Assembly: GCA_041395445.1 (NCBI GenBank)
Contig: JAWLAO010000001.1
Span: 186,001 to 250,000 of the forward strand
Direction: 5' to 3'
DNA from: Gammaproteobacteria bacterium
GTDB lineage: Bacteria; Pseudomonadota; Gammaproteobacteria; Xanthomonadales; Marinicellaceae
DNA length: 64,000 bases
Under the pieces are notes generated by a model. The model was not told where the DNA came from, did no database searches, and was given only the letters and a program-made list of their open reading frames with translations. This document shows positions 8,101 through 15,370 of this stretch, one piece after another. Numbering within the stretch: position 1 is the stretch's first letter; every line of letters begins with the position of its first letter. Made by a program: the position numbers and the translations under genes.

Positions 8101-9378
8101 ACCGGTGAGCCCGATTCCGGTTATCCTGCAAATACATGCGGTGAAATAGTAACCAATACAATTCCTCTTTCAGGCATTGCTAATCCCACAATAGAATATA
8201 AAGCTCGGTTTAATCTGGAAGAAAACTGGGATGGTGTTGTTGTTGAAATTTCTACAGATAACGGGCAAACATGGTTCGATTTGCCACCAGATGGTGGATA
8301 TCCCGGTGATTTCTCTGAAACAACTACAAATCCTGTAAATGCCTGTGGTTATCCAAGTACACACGGAGCATTTAGCGGCAGTAATACATACTTCCAACCA
8401 TTCAGCCACGATTTATCCGCTTATTCTGGTCAGAACGTGAAAATAAGATGGCGCCTATCAACCGACCCCGGAGTTGAAATGGAAGGCTTTTATATTGACA
8501 GCATTAAGTATCCAAACGTGCAAATTCCAAATTCATGTACAGTGAATACCAATAAAATACAACCGGGATATTATTTTGATAGAAGCAAAAGTGGACATGG
8601 TTTTGTTATTGAACAAATAAGAAATGTCAATTTATATTTTACTGTGTTTTTTACATACAAAGAAGATGGAACACCAGAGTGGTACACTTCTCTGGCTCAA
8701 TTAGAAGACAATATCTTGAATATCAATATGGATTCAAATACACTATTAAAGACAAATTACATACCATCAGAATCTCCCGGGAATGTCTCAGGTATGATAA
8801 CTCTTATGAATACAGAGGAAACAAACATACTACAAATTGACTTTAATGAAGATGTGAATAACTCTGCAGCATGTAATGATGGTTTTGAACGCAGAGATAA
8901 TACAGCTCTTGCTAAGTGGCAACTGGGAAGCCAGTCCGGAGAATGGTGCATTGAACCAATAATTGCTGAACAAAACTATCCACAAATTGATTTTGGTGGG
9001 ACATGGTGGGGAGGTAGTATAGATGGAGGATGGGGAATATCTATAGCATTTTTGAGAGATAATATTGTTGTAACAATCTATTATTACGATGAAGATGGTA
9101 CTCCCAGATGGGTTCAGGGAGTTGAACCCGGATTTGTGATTGGAGAGCCAATAACAATCGAAATGTTTGAGTATCTAGGTTTTTCAAGAATTGGACAACC
9201 AACAGAACTTCAAGGGACTTCTGCAGGCAGTTTAACTTTGACATTGTTTGATAACTCTGGAGACGCTGATGATGGTATCTTGAGTGTTGATATTAGATAT
9301 CAAAATGGTAATGATGAGATGTCATGGCAAAGAGACAATATATCTTATATGCTCGATACGTTACCTCATAATCGTTAG
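5131..9378 (+). CDS. Large secreted subtilisin-like serine protease (peptidase S8) with duplicated C-terminal domain
   Basis: The start is set at ATG 5131, giving a signal peptide (MKKHLFLILGTFVFSGIVNSA) and 1415 residues; an in-frame upstream start at 5020 would add 37 residues inside thiI. An N-terminal propeptide-like region covers about 25-220. The S8 domain then shows the catalytic triad: Asp265 (GVADSGLD), His325 (SGHGTHVTG) and Ser523 (SGTSMATP). A beta-barrel like that of KP-43-type subtilases follows (about 600-735), then two Fn3-like segments and a jelly-roll-like module (about 950-1130). Two copies of a GxFxI...F/YxxDGTPxW domain complete the protein (from about residues 1145 and 1288). 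It is a probable secreted or surface protease for extracellular protein. It is divergent from thiI. Confidence 0.88.
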   Translation: MKKHLFLILGTFVFSGIVNSAEKTILKAGFPSVEGIKNASENQLLLSVGVFDPLTEKLSFSESKVTEKKSEKYSIIQFNKGQARSQWLIKKGIKVLSYLPNNAFIVANSKELQSIESDKNIRWIGPYQSNFKVPPHLWEKNLKPQLDYELVVSVFENYPNDKLEVLIRKFLPNAELLRKTESNDVFLKIQNRNILQSIQSLAQIDEVRFVDIVKPMKFANTEAVSAIQANADSGGRPADDNYIPINTPIWNKGLFGTGQIIGVADSGLDSDEDWFVHYNNGMSITHQVTSAESTNPPSLGTLYPNRKVIGYFVMPGALAYDESGHGTHVTGSVAADRLDSISNGSAGRISSPTSSGYDNDDGMAPNAQILFQDIGGEDEDDEGALTGQGSYPMWQQAYNAGARIHSNSYGADGDGAYTISDLYLDRHLREYEDMLILFAAGNDGVASNTIGSPGNSKNAMTVGALGHGNASVVATFSSRGPTDDGRIKPDIATTGSSVESAQNDSENTTSISPAARTTKSGTSMATPIAAGASALLRQYFTDGFYPSGQKNSADSHIPTGPLMKATLINGAGTSGGHFNKNVGWGRVNLSNSIMFNDSSKQLRVWEVENDNGLKTNETYEFKLGVKSDKEFSVTLAWYDVAATSGGGKTLVNNLDLEVQIGNTNYKGNNFSDVAQSSTDGDYDTINTVEQVKLQNPVEGIYTITIKGTDIPGNGDSNSFRQGFALVATGHFDNINSNPGSLTSASGLNAEMMGNNGVEISWSGGSNADYFEIYRVEGTCSTADFSKARYAGRSESNSFTDFRTHNGLSYAYKIRSAQHKQLGSLSNSCAEVVSAQACDTPPTFNQSSVEIVDNVGNMCHAELQWSSATSNCSSSPNIKYNIYRSENPNFIPSAENLLKTVTSTSFDDIFAPDIPVFYIVRAEDNSSSGNGPNGGNESSGSVKVLGKAVGNGFVDSYGNLLEDVDNISIMNLNTPWQIVSNRSADGELSYKTGEPDSGYPANTCGEIVTNTIPLSGIANPTIEYKARFNLEENWDGVVVEISTDNGQTWFDLPPDGGYPGDFSETTTNPVNACGYPSTHGAFSGSNTYFQPFSHDLSAYSGQNVKIRWRLSTDPGVEMEGFYIDSIKYPNVQIPNSCTVNTNKIQPGYYFDRSKSGHGFVIEQIRNVNLYFTVFFTYKEDGTPEWYTSLAQLEDNILNINMDSNTLLKTNYIPSESPGNVSGMITLMNTEETNILQIDFNEDVNNSAACNDGFERRDNTALAKWQLGSQSGEWCIEPIIAEQNYPQIDFGGTWWGGSIDGGWGISIAFLRDNIVVTIYYYDEDGTPRWVQGVEPGFVIGEPITIEMFEYLGFSRIGQPTELQGTSAGSLTLTLFDNSGDADDGILSVDIRYQNGNDEMSWQRDNISYMLDTLPHNR

Positions 9379-9394
9379 TAAAAAATTAAACAGA

Positions 9395-9592
9395 ATGACA
9401 AATATATGGCTTGAGTTAATATTCCTGATTGTAGTGTTAATTTCACTAAAGGTGGCTAAATTCACCAATCAAAGCAAGCTGATTGTGTTCCTTACATATA
9501 TTATTTCAGGAATCCTGACAAAGTTGTTCTGGATTCCTGCGATTTTGTTCGTTGCTATGTACATCTATTTTAATCAGACGGATACCGAGTAA
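9395..9592 (+). CDS. Small hydrophobic protein, unknown function
   Basis: This 65-residue product (start ATG 9395, MTNIWLELIFLIVV) contains two predicted membrane segments, about residues 5-20 and 28-60, ending in a polar NQTDTE tail. The reading frame extends upstream into the protease gene, but the ATG just after the protease stop gives a sensible N-terminus. It lies 16 bases after the protease gene and may be co-transcribed with it. No family is recognised. It could be a chance frame, although the hydrophobic pattern and the fit between neighbours favour a gene. Confidence 0.45.
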   Translation: MTNIWLELIFLIVVLISLKVAKFTNQSKLIVFLTYIISGILTKLFWIPAILFVAMYIYFNQTDTE

Positions 9593-9658
9593 AACAAAAA
9601 GAATTTAAAAGCCATTAATTGCCACACTATCAACACATCTGTTTGTTAGAATATCTAC

Positions 9659-11989
9659 ATGTGGAAAAACAAACTAAAAAAATGGTTTAAGAGACTAGCT
9701 CTCACAGTGCTGGTTTTATTTGTAATTTTTCTGATTATAGATCGAATATTCCCTCTTCCACTTGAAGAATTTAATAACAGAAGTTTTGCTCAAATCGTTG
9801 TAGATAAAGATGGTCATATCTTACGAGCATTTCCTGACTCCAATGGAGTCTGGCGATATCCGGTTTCAATTACAGATGTTTCACCACTCTATTTGGAAGC
9901 CTTGATTCAATACGAAGATCGTTATTTCTACAAGCATTTTGGTGTTAATCCCTTGGCTGTACTAAGAGCATTTGGACAATGGATTTGGCACGGAGAAGCA
10001 GTTTCCGGTGCTTCAACACTAACTATGCAAGTTGCCCGAATACTCAAACCACATAAAAAAACATTAAGTGGAAAAATTCGACAAATGTTTATGGCGTTGC
10101 AATTGGAATGGCACTTGAGCAAAGACGAAATTCTAGAATATTACTTAAACTATGCCCCGTTTGGAGGAACAATTGAAGGGGTTCAGGCAGCCAGTTTCAC
10201 ATATTTGGGTAAAAACGCAAACGAACTCACACATTCAGAAGCTGCCTTACTAGCGGTAATGCCACAATCACCATCTCGATTTCGTCCGGATAAATATCCA
10301 CAGAAAGCGGAAACGGCTCGAAATAAATTGTTAAATCGTTTGAATGAGCAAAATATTTGGTCAGAAAGAATAATTAATGACGCCATACAAGAATCGGTTC
10401 AATCCGAGTTTAATCGTAACCCAATGCTTTCCCCACTTCTATCGCGCCAACTAGCTCAACAATTTCACCAACAACAAATTATTCATTCAACCATTGATAT
10501 AGAACTTCAAACAGAGCTTGAAACTCTGGTAAAAAGTTACGTTGAATTAATTTCTGAAGAACTGAGTGCTTCTGTTCTAATTATCGACAATGAAACTCTA
10601 AATACTCTTACATATATTGGCAGTGCTGACTTTTTCAGCCATAATCGTAACGGTTATGTTGATATGATTCAGTCCGTTCGATCGCCAGGCTCGACTCTCA
10701 AGCCATTTATCTATGGTATCGCATTAGATGAAGGGATTATTCACTCACAATCGCTTCTTTTTGATATTCCACAATCATTTGATGGTTATCGCCCTAAAAA
10801 TTTCGATAATATGTTTCATGGAGCTGTTAGTACCTCTCAAGCACTATTGCGTTCACTCAATATGCCGGCAGTGCAAGTTTTAAATGAAATCAGTTCAGAG
10901 AAGTTTTATGCCAAAATGATAAATGCCGGTTTAAATTTATCATTACCGGATTCAGCTAAACCAAATTTATCAATTGCATTAGGCGGTGGCGGAGTGAATA
11001 TGCAAGAACTCGCAGGCCTATTCTCCAGCCTCGGACGAAAAGGAAAGTCAGGCAAAATAAGATTTACGGTTAATGATGAATTAACAGAATATCCTGTTTT
11101 AAGCGAATCGAGCGCTTGGGTGATACAAAACATACTCTCTCAGTCTTCGCTCGAATCAATTCATTCACGGCAATTTAAATCAAGTGAAGATATAGCCTTT
11201 AAAACAGGAACCAGTTATGGCTCAAGAGATTCTTGGGTAATCGCTGTCAATAAAAAAGTGACTATTGCAATCTGGCTGGGACATGCAGATGGTACACCGG
11301 TTGAAAATAATAGCGGCAGACAAACCGCAGTCCCCTTATTACAAAGAATCTTCTCCATCCTACCGGAGCAATATAAACAGAACATTGAACAACCTCTTAA
11401 TGTGCAATCTGACATCATTTGCTGGCCCTTGGGAACGAAGATAACATCTCAAAAAAAAGAGTTTTGTCATATTCAGAAACATGCATACTTAATTGATGAG
11501 TTAGCTCCACCAACTTTATCTTCGTCAAACTCAGAACTAGCAGAGAATTTAATTATAAATGCTCAACTCGATAAAAATTCGGGACTTCGGGTATTACCAA
11601 ATTGCCAAACAGATTCAACCGAAATTAAAGAGTTTGTAGTATGGCCAAGAGTTCTCGAACCATGGATTCCCAAGCCATTAAGACGTAATTCTTTTTTACC
11701 CCCATACAACCCTAATTGTTTGATTTCTCAATCGAATAATTCTTTACAAATCAAAGGAATACATGAAAATTCTGTGCTTTATCCTGAAGCAAATTCCTCA
11801 ATAATGCCAGAAGTTATGCTTGAATCTGTGGGGTCAAATGGTAAAAACTATTGGTTTGTAAACGGCAAACTTCAAAATGATAATGATAGCAAATTACTGC
11901 TATCTGAATTAAAATCAGGCTCTTACAAAATTACTCTTATCGATGATAGTGCAAATTACGCTGAAATCGAATTTTCTGTTAAACTCTGA
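9659..11989 (+). CDS. pbpC: Penicillin-binding protein 1C (bifunctional glycosyltransferase/transpeptidase)
   Basis: The 776-residue inner-membrane enzyme polymerises glycan strands from lipid II and crosslinks peptides. A single N-terminal anchor (about 13-29) is followed by a GT51 domain with YEDRYFYKHFGV and GASTLTMQVARIL. A transpeptidase domain follows, with Ser345 in SPGSTLKP (SxxK) and Lys515 in the KTGTS box. The tail from about 680 matches the PBP1C C-terminal domain. Length is close to E. coli PBP1C (770). The alpha-2-macroglobulin gene yfhM, often beside pbpC, is not here. The stop lies 10 bases before the methyltransferase gene. Confidence 0.93.
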   Translation: MWKNKLKKWFKRLALTVLVLFVIFLIIDRIFPLPLEEFNNRSFAQIVVDKDGHILRAFPDSNGVWRYPVSITDVSPLYLEALIQYEDRYFYKHFGVNPLAVLRAFGQWIWHGEAVSGASTLTMQVARILKPHKKTLSGKIRQMFMALQLEWHLSKDEILEYYLNYAPFGGTIEGVQAASFTYLGKNANELTHSEAALLAVMPQSPSRFRPDKYPQKAETARNKLLNRLNEQNIWSERIINDAIQESVQSEFNRNPMLSPLLSRQLAQQFHQQQIIHSTIDIELQTELETLVKSYVELISEELSASVLIIDNETLNTLTYIGSADFFSHNRNGYVDMIQSVRSPGSTLKPFIYGIALDEGIIHSQSLLFDIPQSFDGYRPKNFDNMFHGAVSTSQALLRSLNMPAVQVLNEISSEKFYAKMINAGLNLSLPDSAKPNLSIALGGGGVNMQELAGLFSSLGRKGKSGKIRFTVNDELTEYPVLSESSAWVIQNILSQSSLESIHSRQFKSSEDIAFKTGTSYGSRDSWVIAVNKKVTIAIWLGHADGTPVENNSGRQTAVPLLQRIFSILPEQYKQNIEQPLNVQSDIICWPLGTKITSQKKEFCHIQKHAYLIDELAPPTLSSSNSELAENLIINAQLDKNSGLRVLPNCQTDSTEIKEFVVWPRVLEPWIPKPLRRNSFLPPYNPNCLISQSNNSLQIKGIHENSVLYPEANSSIMPEVMLESVGSNGKNYWFVNGKLQNDNDSKLLLSELKSGSYKITLIDDSANYAEIEFSVKL

Positions 11990-11999
11990 TTAAAATTTC

Positions 12000-12782
12000 A
12001 TGACAATTAAAAAGGACAAATATCAAATGTATCAGGAATCGGTTCAGTGTGTTGAAGCTGAAATCGATTTTGTTGAAGCAACTTATAAAGAAATTCGTGG
12101 AAATGAAGCACGCTTTCTTCGTGAAGATTTCTCCGGAACAGGGCAAACATCGGCTGAATGGGTGAAACGAAATACTCAGAACAAAGCATGGGCCGTTGAT
12201 TTGGATGAAGAAGTTGTTCAATGGGGAATTGATAATGTCTGCTCTCAACTCAGCCATCCGGAAAATTTGACTTATAAAGTTGCCGATGTCAGAAGTTCAG
12301 ACATCACTAAAATGGATGTGATTTTAGCAATGAATTTTAGCTATTTTCTGTTTATGGAACGCCAAACCATGAAAGAATATTTTGTATCAGTAAAAAACTC
12401 TCTTGAACCAACCGGAATATTTTTTCTGGATGCGTTTGGAGGTTATGAGGCTGCAAAAGAATTAACCGAAGAAAGAGAATGTGAAGGATTTACATATATT
12501 TGGGAACAAGCCACATTTAACCCTATCAATTCACAAATGCAATGCTATATCCACTTCAAAACTGATAAAGGTGAAGAACTCAACCGAGCATTCTCCTATT
12601 ATTGGAGACTCTGGACATTACCGGAATTGCAAGAGTTATTGCTGGAAGCCGGTTTCTCACAAGTTGACATTTATTGGGAGGGAACTGACGAAGAAAGCGG
12701 TGAAGGAGACGGCGTATTCAAGCCAGCAAAAGTCGGAACTGCTGATGCCGGCTGGGTCTGCTATATCGTAGCCTTACCCTAA
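12000..12782 (+). CDS. Class I SAM-dependent methyltransferase
   Basis: The 260-residue protein has a Rossmann methyltransferase fold. REDFSGTGQTSAEW forms motif I (glycine loop for S-adenosylmethionine), AWAVDLDEEVVQWG carries the acidic residue that binds the ribose, and DVILAMNFSYFLF is motif IV. The C-terminal half (YYWRLWTLPELQELLLEAGF) is typical of small-molecule methyltransferases. The substrate is unknown. It starts 10 bases after pbpC on the same strand, so co-transcription is likely. Confidence 0.85.
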   Translation: MTIKKDKYQMYQESVQCVEAEIDFVEATYKEIRGNEARFLREDFSGTGQTSAEWVKRNTQNKAWAVDLDEEVVQWGIDNVCSQLSHPENLTYKVADVRSSDITKMDVILAMNFSYFLFMERQTMKEYFVSVKNSLEPTGIFFLDAFGGYEAAKELTEERECEGFTYIWEQATFNPINSQMQCYIHFKTDKGEELNRAFSYYWRLWTLPELQELLLEAGFSQVDIYWEGTDEESGEGDGVFKPAKVGTADAGWVCYIVALP

Positions 12783-12791
12783 TTTTTTGAT

Positions 12792-12818
12792 TTTATTAAA
12801 CTTAACTTGTTTAATAAA
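12792..12818. terminator. AT-rich inverted repeat between convergent genes
   Basis: A perfect 10-base stem (TTTATTAAAC / GTTTAATAAA) with a 7-base loop lies between the convergent methyltransferase and PhnD-like genes and overlaps the latter's stop codon. It has no strong T-tract on either side, so a role as a bidirectional terminator is tentative. Confidence 0.35.
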
Positions 12819-13614
12819 CACCCGGCAACAGCTTCATCAAATCTTCATAGTCATTAGGATGCGGCTCTTTAAACCCTTTGGTGTTAAGCTCTAATAAGAC
12901 ATCATAAGCCTCATCATTTCCATTAAGCTGCATCAAAGCATTTTTAAATTGATTAACAACATTTTCAGGGACATTTGTTGATGCCATAAAAGTCGATCCG
13001 GGAATACTGTCGCTTTCAAGCAATGAGGCAAAATTGGGATATAAATCAAACATCCAGTTCGGAACAATCGCAGCATCTGCACTTCCATCAAACACAATTT
13101 CAACTGCTTCCTGCCATGATAATGCTGTTACATCTTTGCTCGGAGCTGAAAATAAATCAGTGAACCATTTATTAAAATAAACAGTTGCCAAACTAGGACT
13201 TGGCAACATTACAATTCTTTTATTGGCCATAAATTCCTGAACTGTTTCACCATCATAAGGTTCATCCAGACAAACTAAGTGGAAAGATAATGGCTCCTGT
13301 GTTGTTAAGACATACTTATAGTCTTTTTTCTGAGCTCTGAAAGCAGCTACATGCGAGGCATCTAGTGTGAAGTCAGGATTACGGCTACCGTTAGCACTTC
13401 GCCAATAGGAATAATAATTTTTGTCGATGATGATTTCAAAATCATGACCTGTTTTTTTGTTGAGCCATTGGCGCAAGGGTTCATATACTTCTCGACCTTG
13501 CTCAATCGGATAAGTTGGTTCAATCACCAGTGTATAACGCTCAGCATGAATAACAAAAGCCATGAATAAACTTAAGAACACAAATCCTTTTTTTGGTTTT
13601 ATTATTAATTGCAT
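12811..13614 (-). CDS. PhnD/SsuA/transferrin-like periplasmic substrate-binding protein
   Basis: The 267-residue protein has a signal peptide (to about residue 24, IHA) and the pattern of PhnD-type phosphate/phosphonate binding proteins. It starts with TLVIEPTYPIEQGREVYEPLRQWL, then DASHVAAFRAQKKDYKYV, a lobe-crossing VMLPSPSLATVYFNKW segment, and GSADAAIVPNWMFDLYP. No ABC permease or ATPase gene is nearby, so it is an orphan. Such orphans may act in signalling or oxyanion sensing as well as transport; the ligand cannot be told from the sequence. Confidence 0.75.
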   Translation of the reverse strand: MQLIIKPKKGFVFLSLFMAFVIHAERYTLVIEPTYPIEQGREVYEPLRQWLNKKTGHDFEIIIDKNYYSYWRSANGSRNPDFTLDASHVAAFRAQKKDYKYVLTTQEPLSFHLVCLDEPYDGETVQEFMANKRIVMLPSPSLATVYFNKWFTDLFSAPSKDVTALSWQEAVEIVFDGSADAAIVPNWMFDLYPNFASLLESDSIPGSTFMASTNVPENVVNQFKNALMQLNGNDEAYDVLLELNTKGFKEPHPNDYEDLMKLLPGVY

Positions 13615-13759
13615 AATTTGTCGCCCTATTTTGCATTTATTTTAGATTATATTCTTACCATATTAGATAACACAAATCAATAAATGGCTTCGGAAACATT
13701 TTAAAAAGTTACTACAATTCATTGTTTTTAAGTCAAATTTAAGTTGTGAAAAGAAATTG

Positions 13760-14488
13760 TTACAATGTTTCGATTATTTGAACAGAATATGTTCCATTGG
13801 ACGAATAATAAATAATTGGCGATACAAATTCCACGTTGTCGGAAAGATTCTGAAGATTGTTTGAATCTACATTCTGCATCAATTTCATTCTCTTTTTTAT
13901 TTTTCCAAGATATTGAATTCTCGCTACAATTTCTTGACCCGGATAACAACCTTTGGTGAAACTCATCACTCCTTTTTGCTGATCCAGGTTGAGATGTTGT
14001 GGAATAAATTTCTCTGTATTTTTAACATCAATCCAAGGTAAGTTTTGAGAAAACAAATAATTGTAAAAGCCATCTTCATTAATATATTCATGCTCACCAT
14101 TTTCAGCAAGAATCAACTCATCAATACTAATACCAATATAAACCTTAACTTCCTCGATGCTAATTTTTGCTCGGAATTTACGCATATTAAAAAAGTCAAT
14201 CAAGACACTTGCCATATTTTGCGGGCAAACCAACAAAACATCTGATACAGAGTTTTTATAAATCCAAAAACTACTGATTATCCGACCTTTCGGATTACAT
14301 AGTGCGCTAAATTGAAAAACACTCGTTGGAATTGACTTTACATCTGAAAGAATCAAATTATTTAAAAAAGGTTCGATACCATCACCGGTAAATCTGATAC
14401 AAGAACATATCGAATTGATTAACATCAAATTTTTTACACTATCTGTCGTTGTCACAAAAAAATCCTTACGGCTATCATCAGAATCCAT
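13760..14488 (-). CDS. ygfZ: Folate-binding GcvT-like protein YgfZ
   Basis: YgfZ is a folate-dependent helper of iron-sulfur enzymes, notably of the tRNA methylthiotransferase MiaB in E. coli. The 242-residue protein is short for the family (about 325 in E. coli) but holds the diagnostic KGCYPGQEIVARIQYLGK, including the conserved cysteine of the KGCYxGQE motif. The N-terminal GcvT-like portion (FSALCNPKGRIISSF) is also visible. It is transcribed away from sdhCDAB. That pairing makes sense for an Fe-S maturation factor beside the Fe-S subunit SdhB, and beside miaE, which acts after MiaB. Confidence 0.85.
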   Translation of the reverse strand: MDSDDSRKDFFVTTTDSVKNLMLINSICSCIRFTGDGIEPFLNNLILSDVKSIPTSVFQFSALCNPKGRIISSFWIYKNSVSDVLLVCPQNMASVLIDFFNMRKFRAKISIEEVKVYIGISIDELILAENGEHEYINEDGFYNYLFSQNLPWIDVKNTEKFIPQHLNLDQQKGVMSFTKGCYPGQEIVARIQYLGKIKKRMKLMQNVDSNNLQNLSDNVEFVSPIIYYSSNGTYSVQIIETL

Positions 14489-14606
14489 TATAATATCGCA
14501 GTCGTTAAATTCTTAAAAGCGTAATATGAGTTTTACGCTGATAGAATCAACATTCCAAGCTCAAAGTTATGATATCAAAACACTTAAAAATTAAGGAGTT
14601 GATTTA
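14489..14606 (+). promoter_or_regulatory. ygfZ-sdhC divergent control region with inverted repeat
   Basis: This 118-base gap holds a TATAAT box at 14489-14494 with a weak -35 (TTACGG) 17 bases upstream. It also has an inverted repeat AGCGTAA...TTACGCT at 14518-14539 that could be an operator or a short hairpin. A good ribosome site (TAAGGAG) precedes sdhC. The regulator is unknown. Confidence 0.35.
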
Positions 14607-14984
14607 ATGAAATCTTCTAATCGACCATTATCTCCCCATTTGCAGATTTATAAACTGCCGTTATCAGCCAGACTCTCTATTCTTCATCGTTTAACAGGTC
14701 TCGCTTTAACAGCAGGAGCATTCGTACTCGTATTATGGTTATTGGCTTTAGCATTTAACTCAGGCTTAGCAATCACTATCTACTCTTTCTTTACCACTAC
14801 AATTGGTAAAGTTTTTCTTATCGGGTGGACTTTTACGTTTTTCTACCACTTTTTTAATGGTATGCGTCATTTACTGTGGGATACAGCCAACGGATTAAAA
14901 GTGGAATGTATCAATCGCTCAGGTATAACTGTTATCCTTGTTTCAACAGTTTTAACCATACTGGTTTGGACATTAGGAGTTTAA
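14607..14984 (+). CDS. sdhC: Succinate dehydrogenase cytochrome b556 subunit SdhC
   Basis: SdhC is one of two membrane anchors of complex II, helping bind heme b and ubiquinone. The 125-residue protein starts RPLSPHLQIYKLPLSARLSILHR, the classic SdhC signature, and has three membrane helices (about 27-50, 62-83, 104-124). FYHFFNGMRHLLWD carries the probable heme-ligand histidine. A strong ribosome site (AAGGAG) lies just upstream. It is the first gene of the sdhCDAB operon; its stop is one base before sdhD. Confidence 0.95.
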   Translation: MKSSNRPLSPHLQIYKLPLSARLSILHRLTGLALTAGAFVLVLWLLALAFNSGLAITIYSFFTTTIGKVFLIGWTFTFFYHFFNGMRHLLWDTANGLKVECINRSGITVILVSTVLTILVWTLGV

Positions 14985-14985
14985 A

Positions 14986-15360
14986 ATGCAATATCGTTCA
15001 GATACAAAAAAAGTAAAAGGTTTGGGTTCAATTAAGCACGGCTTTGGGCATTGGTGGGCTCAAAGATTAACTGCTGTCTTAATGGTTCCTTTGGGACTTT
15101 GGTTTGTTTATTCAATGGTTTCAATGGAAAATTTACACCCTGATACATTGATTTTATGGTTGCATAATCCTATTCCGGCAATTTTGATGACACTCTTTGT
15201 AACCACAGTGGTTTATCATGGAGCATTAGGACTACAAGTTATAATCGAAGATTATGTCGGAAATAAAAAAATGTCTCTCATACTATTGGTATTACTTAAA
15301 TTTGCCATGTTTGCAATGATAGTTGCATCCGTCTTTTCACTCTTCAAATTAGTATCTTAA
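14986..15360 (+). CDS. sdhD: Succinate dehydrogenase membrane anchor SdhD
   Basis: The second complex II anchor, 124 residues, with three membrane helices. GHWWAQRLTAVLMVPLGLW corresponds to the first helix with the family's conserved Arg, and YHGALGLQVIIEDYV includes the second heme-region histidine and the quinone-site neighbourhood. It lies between sdhC and sdhA with one- and ten-base gaps. Confidence 0.93.
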   Translation: MQYRSDTKKVKGLGSIKHGFGHWWAQRLTAVLMVPLGLWFVYSMVSMENLHPDTLILWLHNPIPAILMTLFVTTVVYHGALGLQVIIEDYVGNKKMSLILLVLLKFAMFAMIVASVFSLFKLVS

Positions 15361-15370
15361 GGACTTGATT

